Source of the DNA: Mycobacterium sp. E2479
GTDB lineage: Bacteria; Actinomycetota; Actinomycetes; Mycobacteriales; Mycobacteriaceae
Assembly: GCF_001667925.1 (NCBI RefSeq)
Contig: NZ_LZJR01000107.1
Coordinates: 1-35,324, forward strand
Length of the DNA: 35,324 bases
Reading direction: 5' to 3'
In this document: piece by piece, positions 28,688-35,324 of the stretch
Layout: the number at the start of each line of letters is the position of its first letter
How positions within the stretch are numbered: the first letter of the stretch is position 1
The notes under the pieces: generated by a model
The model's database searches: none
What the model was told of the DNA's origin: nothing
Seen by the model: the letters and a program-made list of their open reading frames with translations, nothing else
Position numbers and translations under genes: made by a program

Positions 28688-30793
28688 TCACTGGCCCGTC
28701 GCTTTCGCGATGATCTCCTTCGACACGTTCGCCGGCACTTCGGCGTACGAGTCGAACACCATGGAGTAATTCGCCCGGCCTTGAGTCTTGGACCTCAGGT
28801 CGCCGACGTAGCCGAACATCTCCGACAGCGGCACGTGCGCCTTGACGACGCGTGCGCCGCTGCGCTCCTCCATGGCCTGGATCTGGCCACGGCGAGAGTT
28901 CAGGTCGCCGATCACGTCGCCCATGTAGTCCTCGGGCGTGGTGACCTCGACGGCCATGATCGGTTCCAGGATGACCGGCTGCGCTTGCTGCGCTGCCTTT
29001 TTCAGCACCTGTGAACCTGCGATCTTGAACGCCATCTCCGACGAGTCGACCTCGTGGAACGCCCCGTCGAGCAGGGTGACCTTCAAGTTCACCAGCGGGT
29101 AGCCGGCCAGCACGCCGTACTGCATCGCGTCCTGGGCTCCGGCGTCCACCGACGGAATGTACTCACGGGGGATGCGGCCACCGGTGACCTTGTTCTCGAA
29201 CTCGTAGGTCGCGCCGTCTTCGCCGGTGAACGGCTCCAGGTTGATGATGACCTTCGCGAACTGGCCCGAGCCGCCCGTCTGCTTCTTGTGGGTGAACTCG
29301 ACGTTCTGCACCGCACGCCGGATGGTCTCCTTGTAAGCCACCTGCGGCTTACCGACGTTGGCCTCGACCTTGAACTCGCGGCGCATGCGGTCCACCAGGA
29401 TGTCCAGGTGCAGCTCGCCCATCCCGCCGATGACGGTCTGGCCGGTCTCGGAGTCCAGGTGCACCTTGAAGGTCGGGTCTTCCTCGGCGAGCTTCTGGAT
29501 CGACAGCGACAGCTTCTCCTGGTCGCTCTTCGTCTTGGGCTCGATGGCAACCTCGATGACCGGGTCGGGAAAGGTCATCGACTCCAGCACGATCTGCTGG
29601 TTCGGGTCGCTCAGGGTGTCACCGGTGGTGGTGTCCTTGAGCCCGATCACCGCGTAGATGTGACCCGCCGAGGCGGTCTCCACCGGGTTCTCCTTGTTGG
29701 AGTGCATCTGGAACAGCTTGCCCAGCCGCTCCTTCTTGCCCTTGGTGGCGTTGATGACCTGGCTGCCGGAGTCGACCTTGCCCGAGTACACCCGGACGTA
29801 GGTCAGCTTGCCGAAGAAGGGGTGGGTCGCGACCTTGAACGCGAGCGCGGAGAAAGGCTCGTCGGTGGCCGGTTTGCGGGTGACCTCTTCGTCCTCCTTG
29901 CCCGGCAGGTGGCCGAGGGCCGGCGGCACGTCCAGCGGCGAGGGCAGGTAGTCGATGACGGCGTCCAGCATCGGCTGCACGCCCTTGTTCTTGAAGGCGC
30001 TGCCGCACAGCACCGGGTAGGCCTCCGAGCTGATGGTCAGCTTGCGGATGGCACCCTTGATCTCCTCGACCGTGAGCTCTTCGCCGCCGAGGTACTTGTC
30101 CAGCAGCGCCTCGTCGGTCTCGGCGACGGCCTCGAGCAGCTTGGTGCGGTACTCGTCGGCCTTCTCGGCCAGCTCGGCCGGGATCTCGATGGTGTCGTAG
30201 GTTTCGCCCAGCTTCGTCTCGCCGCGCCATACCTTGGCGTTCATCTCGACCAGGTCGACGATGCCCTCGAAGTCCCCTTCGGAGCCGACGGGCAGCTGGA
30301 TCGGGATGGCGTTGGCGCCGAGCCGCTCCTCCATGGTCTTCACCGAGAAGTAAAAGTCGGCCCCGATCTTGTCCATCTTGTTGACGAAGCAGATGCGCGG
30401 GACGTCGTACTTGTCGGCCTGCCGCCAGACCTGCTCGGACTGCGGCTCGACACCCTCCTTGCCGTCGAAGACGGCCACGGCGCCGTCGAGGACGCGCAGG
30501 CTGCGCTCCACCTCGACGGTGAAGTCGACGTGCCCAGGGGTGTCGATGATGTTGATCTGGTTGTCTTTCCAGAAGCAGGTGGTAGCCGCGGAGGTGATGG
30601 TGATCCCCCGCTCCTGCTCCTGCTCCATCCAGTCCATGGTGGCGGCGCCGTCGTGCACCTCACCGATCTTGTAGCTGATACCGGTGTAGTAGAGGATGCG
30701 CTCGGTCGTCGTCGTCTTGCCGGCATCGATGTGCGCCATGATGCCGATGTTGCGGACCTTGGTCAGGTCGGTCAGCACGTCCTTCTGTGCCAC
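28688..30793 (-). CDS. fusA: Elongation factor G
   Basis: The 701-residue GTPase drives translocation. G1 is [16 protein letters not shown]3 DTPGHVDF and G4 NKMDKIGAD, and domains II-V are complete to [12 protein letters not shown] chose the GTG at 30791-30793 ([10 protein letters not shown]), which matches the family start and gives the M. tuberculosis length. A longer in-frame start at 30853 would add 20 unrelated residues. It follows rpsG by 85 bases in the str operon. Confidence 0.98.
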   Translation of the reverse strand: MAQKDVLTDLTKVRNIGIMAHIDAGKTTTTERILYYTGISYKIGEVHDGAATMDWMEQEQERGITITSAATTCFWKDNQINIIDTPGHVDFTVEVERSLRVLDGAVAVFDGKEGVEPQSEQVWRQADKYDVPRICFVNKMDKIGADFYFSVKTMEERLGANAIPIQLPVGSEGDFEGIVDLVEMNAKVWRGETKLGETYDTIEIPAELAEKADEYRTKLLEAVAETDEALLDKYLGGEELTVEEIKGAIRKLTISSEAYPVLCGSAFKNKGVQPMLDAVIDYLPSPLDVPPALGHLPGKEDEEVTRKPATDEPFSALAFKVATHPFFGKLTYVRVYSGKVDSGSQVINATKGKKERLGKLFQMHSNKENPVETASAGHIYAVIGLKDTTTGDTLSDPNQQIVLESMTFPDPVIEVAIEPKTKSDQEKLSLSIQKLAEEDPTFKVHLDSETGQTVIGGMGELHLDILVDRMRREFKVEANVGKPQVAYKETIRRAVQNVEFTHKKQTGGSGQFAKVIINLEPFTGEDGATYEFENKVTGGRIPREYIPSVDAGAQDAMQYGVLAGYPLVNLKVTLLDGAFHEVDSSEMAFKIAGSQVLKKAAQQAQPVILEPIMAVEVTTPEDYMGDVIGDLNSRRGQIQAMEERSGARVVKAHVPLSEMFGYVGDLRSKTQGRANYSMVFDSYAEVPANVSKEIIAKATGQ

Positions 30794-30878
30794 AGAAGTC
30801 TTCCCACTCTTTCGATTGCTTGGTTGGTTCGCTGTCGGTTCACGCCCGGCCACCCTGCCGTTGGCGCTGTTGGGGTCC

Positions 30879-31349
30879 CTACCAGCGATAGTGCGCGAAG
30901 GCGCGGTTGGCCTCGGCCATCTTGTGGGTGTCCTCGCGCCGCTTCACCGCGGCACCGAGGCCATTGCTGGCATCCAGGATCTCGTTGGCCAGCCGCTCGA
31001 CCATGGTCTTCTCGCGGCGTTGCTTGGAGAAGCTGACCAACCAACGCAGAGCCAGCGTCACGGAGCGATCCGGACGCACCTCGACGGGGACCTGGTACGT
31101 AGCGCCACCGACGCGGCGGCTGCGCACCTCGAGGGAGGGCTTGACGTTGTCCATTGCGCGCTTGAGCGTGATCACCGGGTCGGTACCTGTCTTTTCCCGG
31201 GCATTTTCCAGCGCTCCATAAACAATGCGTTCGGCCAGCGATTTCTTCCCGTCCAGCAGAACTTTGTTCACCAGCTGCGTCACCAGCTGCGACCCGTATA
31301 CCGGGTCATTGACCAGCGGACGCTTGGGCGCGGGCCCCTTGCGCGGCAT
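30879..31349 (-). CDS. rpsG: 30S ribosomal protein S7
   Basis: The 156-residue protein begins [20 protein letters not shown], with the conserved [17 protein letters not shown] and [21 protein letters not shown] end. S7 starts assembly of the 30S head. The ATG overlaps the rpsL stop (ATGA), so the two are translated together. Confidence 0.98.
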   Translation of the reverse strand: MPRKGPAPKRPLVNDPVYGSQLVTQLVNKVLLDGKKSLAERIVYGALENAREKTGTDPVITLKRAMDNVKPSLEVRSRRVGGATYQVPVEVRPDRSVTLALRWLVSFSKQRREKTMVERLANEILDASNGLGAAVKRREDTHKMAEANRAFAHYRW

Positions 31350-31723
31350 CAGCTCTTCTCCTTCTTGGCGCCGTAACGGCTGCGAGCCTGCTTGCGGTTC
31401 TTGACACCCTGGGTGTCGAGCGAACCGCGGATGATCTTGTAGCGGACACCGGGCAGGTCCTTCACACGGCCACCACGCACCAGCACCATCGAGTGCTCCT
31501 GCAGGTTGTGGCCTTCGCCGGGGATGTAGGCGGTGACCTCAACCTGGCTCGTCAGCTTCACGCGGGCGACCTTCCGAAGCGCCGAGTTCGGCTTCTTCGG
31601 GGTGGTGGTGTACACGCGGGTGCATACGCCACGGCGCTGCGGGCTGCCCTTCAGGGCCGCGGTCTTGACCTTGGCGACCTTGTCGCGGCGACCCTTGCGG
31701 ACCAGCTGCTGAATGGTTGGCAT
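31349..31723 (-). CDS. rpsL: 30S ribosomal protein S12
   Basis: The 124-residue protein begins [16 protein letters not shown] and contains [18 protein letters not shown] and [17 protein letters not shown]. Lys43 and Lys88, where changes give streptomycin resistance in mycobacteria, are both the wild-type residue. S12 sits at the decoding centre. First gene of the str operon; 258 bases separate it from the TetR gene upstream on the same strand, with no convincing sigma-A promoter recognised there. Confidence 0.98.
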
Positions 31724-31889
31724 CTACCGGCTTTCTGTGTTCGTGTTCGGCATACTTCGAGCGTTCTCAAGTCTGTGTACTGCAGTTATGTCCGGCCGCA
31801 TCACCCCGCGCCCGGGTGTGTCGCATGCGCTGCGCACCGGACCTGGTCCGATGCTTCGTGGACACGCGAATTCGCCCGGCATCCACTCC

Positions 31890-31910
31890 CTTACGGTTAG
31901 GCGCCGTAAG
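31890..31910 (-). terminator. Hairpin between the TetR gene and rpsL
   Basis: CTTACGG and CCGTAAG form perfect 7 bp arms around a 7-base loop, about 72 bases past the TetR stop. Plausible terminator of the TetR gene, or a control element before the str operon. Confidence 0.4.
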
Positions 31911-31981
31911 CCGCCAGGCACGAGGGACCACAATACCCGCCGCCGGTCTCGCAGGTCAAAGCGACGGCGGCAGCGCGCGGG

Positions 31982-32626
31982 CTAGTGAAGGGCACCATCG
32001 GGGGCGGTGCGCCTCTCCATGCCCGCCGCCAGCCGCAGCACCATGTCGGAGAACAACGCGTCGGTGTCGATCTCGTCCATCACGCCGGTCATCTCCAGCA
32101 GAACGAAGCCGTGCAGGGCGGACCAGAATTCGAGGGACGCGTAAAAGGCCGCCTCGCCGTCCAAACCGTAGGAGGACAGCACGGCGATCACCGGTGCCGC
32201 CGCGCCGCGGGTCGCAGCCGTGTATTCCGGATCGTCGCCGCCCAACGGCATGCGGGTGAAGGCCGAGTAGCGGCCGGGATGGTGGTGGGCGTAGCTGCGG
32301 TAGGCACCGGCCATCACCAGCACCGCGTCATCGCGGGCACGGCCCTCGCCCACGCGGTTGAGCATCGTGATGATGTCGTCGATGACTCGAATCCGCACCG
32401 CGCGGCGCAGGTCTTCCAGGCTGTCGACGTGGTTGTACAGCGACGGCCCCTTGGTGCCCAGCTGCATCGCCAGCGCGTTGATGGTCAGCGCGTCCCAGCC
32501 CTCGCGATCCAAAAACGTCAGGGCGCCGTCGATGATCCCGTCCCGGCTCAGCTTGGCCGGACGGGAGGCGGGCCGTCCCGCGCGTTGGCGCCCGACCGCC
32601 GACGGCGGATCCGGTGGAGCTGCCAT
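31982..32626 (-). CDS. TetR-family transcriptional regulator (Rv0681-like)
   Basis: The 214-residue protein has a TetR helix-turn-helix: LSRDGIIDGALTFLDREGWDALTINALAMQLGTKGPSLYNHVDSLEDLRRA, followed by a ligand domain with FWSALHGFVLLEMTG, the WHG-type C-terminal pattern. ATG start with GAAGGG upstream. It lies upstream of rpsL on the same strand and divergent from two DUF3060 genes. A palindrome at 32660-32682 overlapping its probable -10 suggests self-repression and perhaps control of the divergent genes. Ligand unknown. Confidence 0.9.
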   Translation of the reverse strand: MAAPPDPPSAVGRQRAGRPASRPAKLSRDGIIDGALTFLDREGWDALTINALAMQLGTKGPSLYNHVDSLEDLRRAVRIRVIDDIITMLNRVGEGRARDDAVLVMAGAYRSYAHHHPGRYSAFTRMPLGGDDPEYTAATRGAAAPVIAVLSSYGLDGEAAFYASLEFWSALHGFVLLEMTGVMDEIDTDALFSDMVLRLAAGMERRTAPDGALH

Positions 32627-32659
32627 GGCGTCGCCCTTCGATCGCGTGAATGGATTGCG

Positions 32660-32682
32660 GTTAACTAATGACTCTAGTTGAC
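32660..32682. promoter_or_regulatory. Candidate operator and -10 box of the TetR gene
   Basis: GTTAACTA and TAGTTGAC are 8-base arms with one mismatch, separated by seven bases. The minus-strand TAGAGT (32671-32676) inside it fits a -10 box 45 bases before the TetR start. Size and position suit a TetR-type autoregulatory site. Confidence 0.5.
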
Positions 32683-32822
32683 GCCCGTTCAGACACTAAT
32701 CCCATTGGCGGCGATGTGAGCGCCGGCAAAGGAATTCAAAGTCTGCCACCGGGCGCGCAAATGCACGTAATGTCATGCTTGCCTCGTTTCGAGCAGCCGA
32801 CCCGTCCAAGAGGGGGCCCGCA

Positions 32823-33200
32823 GTGAAGTGGACGACTGTCGCCGGGTCACTGGCCACCTGTGCCATCACCGTCGTCGCCATTGCCGCCGGCCCGCCGCGC
32901 GTCGCGCAGGCCAAGAACGGTGACACCCACATCGTCGGACAGGACACCGAGCAGACGATCGACTGCAACGACGCCACGCTGATGGTCAACGGCACCGGCA
33001 ACACCGTCACCGCGCTGGGCAACTGTTACGCGGTGACGGTGATGGGTTCGGGGAACACCGTTATCGCCGACTCGGTGTCACACGACATCACCGTGTACGG
33101 CTACAACGAGACGGTGTTCTACAAGGGCGGTCAGCCCGCCCTCTGGGACCGCGGCCGCGAACTGGGCATGACCAACCGGCTCCAGCAGGTGCCGGGCTAA
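32823..33200 (+). CDS. Exported DUF3060 protein
   Basis: This 125-residue protein (Rv0680c-like) has an N-terminal signal segment (VAGSLATCAITVVAIAAG, then RVAQAKN) and a DUF3060 domain: repeated NGTGNTVTALGNCYAVTVMGSGNTVIADSV steps, like a small beta-solenoid, with two cysteines. GTG start chosen for length and the G-rich site upstream; an upstream ATG at 32775 adds 16 residues. It is followed by a second DUF3060 gene on the same strand 42 bases away, so they probably form an operon. Function unknown; likely cell envelope. Confidence 0.85.
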   Translation: MKWTTVAGSLATCAITVVAIAAGPPRVAQAKNGDTHIVGQDTEQTIDCNDATLMVNGTGNTVTALGNCYAVTVMGSGNTVIADSVSHDITVYGYNETVFYKGGQPALWDRGRELGMTNRLQQVPG

Positions 33201-33242
33201 ACCACGGCACCCGACCATCATCCGATCAAGAATCGAGGAACC

Positions 33243-33734
33243 ATGTCCGCCTACATCCGTAACCGTTCGCTGCGCCTGGCAGTGCTCGCCGTGACGCCGG
33301 CCGCCGCCGCCGTTGTGCTGGCCGGCTGCAGTTCGACGGCCAACCCGCCGGCGGGCTCTTCGACGACGACCACCACGAAAAGCAGCAGCGCAACGACCAG
33401 TGCCGGAGCCGCCCCGACGACGGGATCGAGCGGGGCCAGCACCACCGCTTCCATCGAGATCGGCAACACGATGAACTACGGATCGATGGGCACCACCACC
33501 ACCCTGGACTGCGCCAGCGGCAAGTCGCTGAACGTCGGCGGGTCCGATAACACGCTGACCGTCACGGGCGCCTGCGAGACCGCCACCATCACCGGCGCCA
33601 ACAACAAGATCACCTTCGACAAGGTGAACACCCGCATCACCGTGCTAGGGATGGACAACACCATCACCTACAAGGACGGTAACCCCAAGGTCGACGAACT
33701 CGGTTCGGGCAACACGATCAACAAGGGCGGCTGA
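33243..33734 (+). CDS. DUF3060 lipoprotein (Rv0679c-like)
   Basis: The 163-residue protein has a signal peptide with basic start (MSAYIRNRSLRLAV) and a lipobox VLAGC, so Cys29 should be lipidated. A Ser/Thr-rich linker follows (SSTTTTTKSSSATTSAG), then a DUF3060 domain with SDNTLTVTGAC, ANNKITF, MDNTITYKDG and SGNTINKGG steps, as in a beta-solenoid. GAGG precedes the ATG. It pairs with the preceding DUF3060 gene. The M. tuberculosis homologue is a cell-wall lipoprotein; function not established. Confidence 0.9.
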   Translation: MSAYIRNRSLRLAVLAVTPAAAAVVLAGCSSTANPPAGSSTTTTTKSSSATTSAGAAPTTGSSGASTTASIEIGNTMNYGSMGTTTTLDCASGKSLNVGGSDNTLTVTGACETATITGANNKITFDKVNTRITVLGMDNTITYKDGNPKVDELGSGNTINKGG

Positions 33735-33746
33735 CCGGATTCGTTC

Positions 33747-33773
33747 GCCGGCATCGGTTTTCACCGGTGCGGC
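33747..33773 (+). terminator. Imperfect hairpin after the DUF3060 lipoprotein gene
   Basis: GCCGGCATCGG and CCGGTGCGGC pair with one bulge and one wobble pair around TTTTCA, 13 bases past the stop codon. Terminator-like. Confidence 0.4.
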
Positions 33774-33874
33774 GGTGGTCGGCGCCGCGGAGCGGTCAGG
33801 ATGCCCGCAGCTTTGCGGTTGCACCACAACCATTTTCTCTGCCGCTCGAGGTGCCGCGCGCAAAGGCGCGGCAT

Positions 33875-34633
33875 ATGATCGTGCCGGCAGAACGGAATCT
33901 CGCCATGTTCAGCACCAACCACGCCAGCGCCCTGGTCACGACGTTCGTGGTACTGACCGGCGTCGTCATGCTGCCCCGCGGCACGGCGACGGCCGACCCC
34001 AACCCCGACGACCAGTTCTTGGCACTGCTCGACCAAAAGCAAATCCCCGCCCTCGAGAATGTGCCGAGCCTCATCGCCACCGCCCACCGGATTTGTCGCC
34101 AACTCGACGGCGGAATGCCGGTCGACGGCGTGGTCGACGACATGAAGCAACGGGCGTTCAATGCCAATTCGGGCGGCGGCCCATACCCTCCCGACCGCGT
34201 CATGCGCACAGTTGCCCGATTCATCTCCGCCGCGGTCGAGGCCTACTGTCCGAACAATCAAGCGAAGATCGCTTCCATCTCGGCCATGGCGAATCCCGTG
34301 CCCGGATCGCAGGATTCGACGCAGCGGGGCACCGCGCACACGCGCGACGCCGCCCTGGCGCGGCAGTTTCCCTCGGGGGAGACCGGCCAGCCGGACCCAC
34401 CGCAGCTCCCGCCGGCCCCGCCGCCGACGGTTCAAATCATGACGCCACCCCAGCCGGTGGTGAAACCGCCGCCACCGAAACAGCCGCCGCCGCAGCAGCA
34501 GGAGCCGCCGTCGGGACCGCAACAGGAGCCGCCGGCCGCGGCCGCGCCGGGGGGCCCTCCCGACGGCGGCGGTGGCGGGCGCGGTCCGGAGTCGCCGCCC
34601 ACGCCGCCGGGCCGGGTGAGGCTGGCACCTTAA
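33875..34633 (+). CDS. Secreted DUF732 protein with proline-rich C-terminus
   Basis: The protein of about 252 residues has a signal peptide (ALVTTFVVLTGVVML, cleavage near ATADP), then a DUF732 domain from DDQFLALLDQKQIPALENVPSLIATAHRICRQLDGG to ARFISAAVEAYCPNNQAKI with its two cysteines. The last about 90 residues are a Pro/Gln/Gly-rich tail. Start not certain: ATG at 33875 or 33905. DUF732 proteins are common exported proteins of mycobacteria with unknown function. It ends 19 bases from the convergent enoyl-CoA hydratase gene. Confidence 0.85.
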   Translation: MIVPAERNLAMFSTNHASALVTTFVVLTGVVMLPRGTATADPNPDDQFLALLDQKQIPALENVPSLIATAHRICRQLDGGMPVDGVVDDMKQRAFNANSGGGPYPPDRVMRTVARFISAAVEAYCPNNQAKIASISAMANPVPGSQDSTQRGTAHTRDAALARQFPSGETGQPDPPQLPPAPPPTVQIMTPPQPVVKPPPPKQPPPQQQEPPSGPQQEPPAAAAPGGPPDGGGGGRGPESPPTPPGRVRLAP

Positions 34634-34652
34634 CGCTGGAGCCGCGCGTGGT

Positions 34653-35324
34653 CTATCCGGCCGACGCGCCGTGTCGGCCCGCCCCCGCGGCGAACCGTGC
34701 GGCCCCCTCGTTCGCCTCGGCGGCGACGCGGGAGATGCTGGCGAATTCGAAGTAGAGCGCGTCGGATTCCGTTGTCCCCCACTGGTGTAGCGTCGAGAGC
34801 CGATCCGAGCGCAGGCATTGCTGCGGCAGCGCCGCCAGTTGCGCGGCCAATTCCTCGGCGGCCTGACGCGCCTGGCCCTTGGGGACTACTCGATTCGCCA
34901 ACCCGATCGCCAAAGCTTCCTCGGCCTGGACGCCGCGGCCGGTAAGGATCATGTCCATTGCGCGGCTGTGTCCGATCAGCCGCGGCAGCCGCACGGTGCC
35001 ACCGTCGATGAGGGGAACCCCCCAGCGCCGACAGAACACGCCGAACACGGCGTCCTCCTCGACCACCCGCAGGTCGCACCAGGTGGCCAGCTCCAGACCT
35101 CCCGCGACGGCGTGGCCGCTGACCGCGGCGATAACGGGTTTGGACAGCACCATCCGCGTCGGGCCCATCGGGCCGGGGCCGGTGCGATGCACGGCGTTGG
35201 CGTCGGGTGTGCCGAAGGCCTTCAAATCCGCTCCGGCGCAGAATGTTCCGTTATCGCCCCACAGCACCGCCACCGATGCGGTGTCGTCGCGGTCGAACTC
35301 CTCGAACGCCGAGTGCAGCGCGGC
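34653..35324 (-). CDS. Enoyl-CoA hydratase/isomerase family protein, 5' end outside window
   Basis: The frame is open to the right edge; 223 residues are visible. Crotonase marks: GDNGTFCAGADLKAFG for the oxyanion-hole and CoA loop, VIAAVSGHAVAGGLELATWCDLRV, FGVFCRRWGVPLIDGGTVRLPRLIGHSRAMDMILTGRGVQAEEALAIGLANRVV. The GGLELA helix and a Asp-Gly position at the second catalytic site are seen, whereas classical hydratases have Glu there, so the exact reaction is uncertain. Homologous enzymes occur nearby in M. tuberculosis (echA4, echA5), but I do not assign a symbol. Confidence 0.9.
   Translation of the reverse strand, partial: AALHSAFEEFDRDDTASVAVLWGDNGTFCAGADLKAFGTPDANAVHRTGPGPMGPTRMVLSKPVIAAVSGHAVAGGLELATWCDLRVVEEDAVFGVFCRRWGVPLIDGGTVRLPRLIGHSRAMDMILTGRGVQAEEALAIGLANRVVPKGQARQAAEELAAQLAALPQQCLRSDRLSTLHQWGTTESDALYFEFASISRVAAEANEGAARFAAGAGRHGASAG

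Noticed and set aside
30794..30853. 20-residue N-terminal extension of EF-G
   Set aside because: Not conserved; the GTG at 30791-30793 gives the standard [10 protein letters not shown] start.
29054..31036. 660-codon open frame on the plus strand opposite fusA and rpsG
   Set aside because: It mirrors the codon pattern of highly expressed genes on the minus strand; no family resemblance, and the fusA/rpsG frames are certain.
31724..31981. Short open frames and a promoter search upstream of rpsL
   Set aside because: Frames lack protein-like composition, and no TTGnnn/TAnnnT pair at proper spacing was found, so no promoter was listed.

Overview
The window reads as chromosomal DNA of a Mycobacterium that is not M. 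tuberculosis itself; a slow-growing non-tuberculous species is my inference. The evidence is high GC, frequent GTG starts, a PE-family protein, a 13E12-type HNH nuclease gene with a mycobacterial LexA box, DUF732 and DUF3060 exported proteins, and gene order matching the M. tuberculosis block from about Rv0679c to Rv0712, here mostly on the minus strand. No rRNA, tRNA, CRISPR array or complete insertion sequence was seen.

Layout from left to right. (1) 1-1780: tail of a class III nucleotide cyclase, then a DUF222/HNH (13E12-type) gene whose start codon lies inside a perfect SOS box. (2) 1869-5225: a sulfatase (atsA) and the formylglycine-generating enzyme that would activate it. (3) 5314-10930: the S10 ribosomal protein operon, rpsJ-rplC-rplD-rplW-rplB-rpsS-rplV-rpsC-rplP-rpmC-rpsQ, mostly with ATGA overlaps, behind a long leader. 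(4) 11360-13695: a divergent TetR repressor and 14-helix drug-efflux pair around a tandem operator. M. tuberculosis has other small genes here, so this looks like an insertion. (5) 13689-21978: the mycofactocin cluster. mftA-B-C-D-E-F-G is on the minus strand; mftA is a 29-codon gene that is easy to miss. Divergent mftR is translationally coupled to a DUF2332 gene. (6) 22033-23318: a truncated aldo/keto reductase remnant and an inositol-monophosphatase-family gene. (7) 23340-26319: a ferredoxin-reductase-like flavoprotein, a mycofactocin-dependent type SDR and a SHOCT membrane protein. (8) 26410-27171: an orphan PE gene between two strong hairpins. (9) 27334-31723: the str operon rpsL-rpsG-fusA-tuf. 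(10) 31982-35324: a TetR regulator, two tandem DUF3060 exported proteins, a DUF732 Pro-rich secreted protein and an edge-truncated enoyl-CoA hydratase.

Functionally, the middle of the window is a redox module. MftA is the precursor peptide, MftB presents it, MftC (radical SAM) decarboxylates and cross-links its C-terminal Val-Tyr, MftE releases the core, MftD oxidises it to the redox-active form, MftF glycosylates it and MftG re-oxidises the reduced cofactor. The nearby SDR is of the type that uses mycofactocin as electron acceptor, and the adjacent FAD reductase may belong to the same electron flow. This module sits between the str and S10 translation operons. The main departures from the M. 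tuberculosis arrangement are the TetR/efflux pair, the PE gene, the aldo/keto-reductase remnant with the phosphatase, and a DUF732/enoyl-CoA hydratase pair where mmpR5/mmpS5/mmpL5 would follow.
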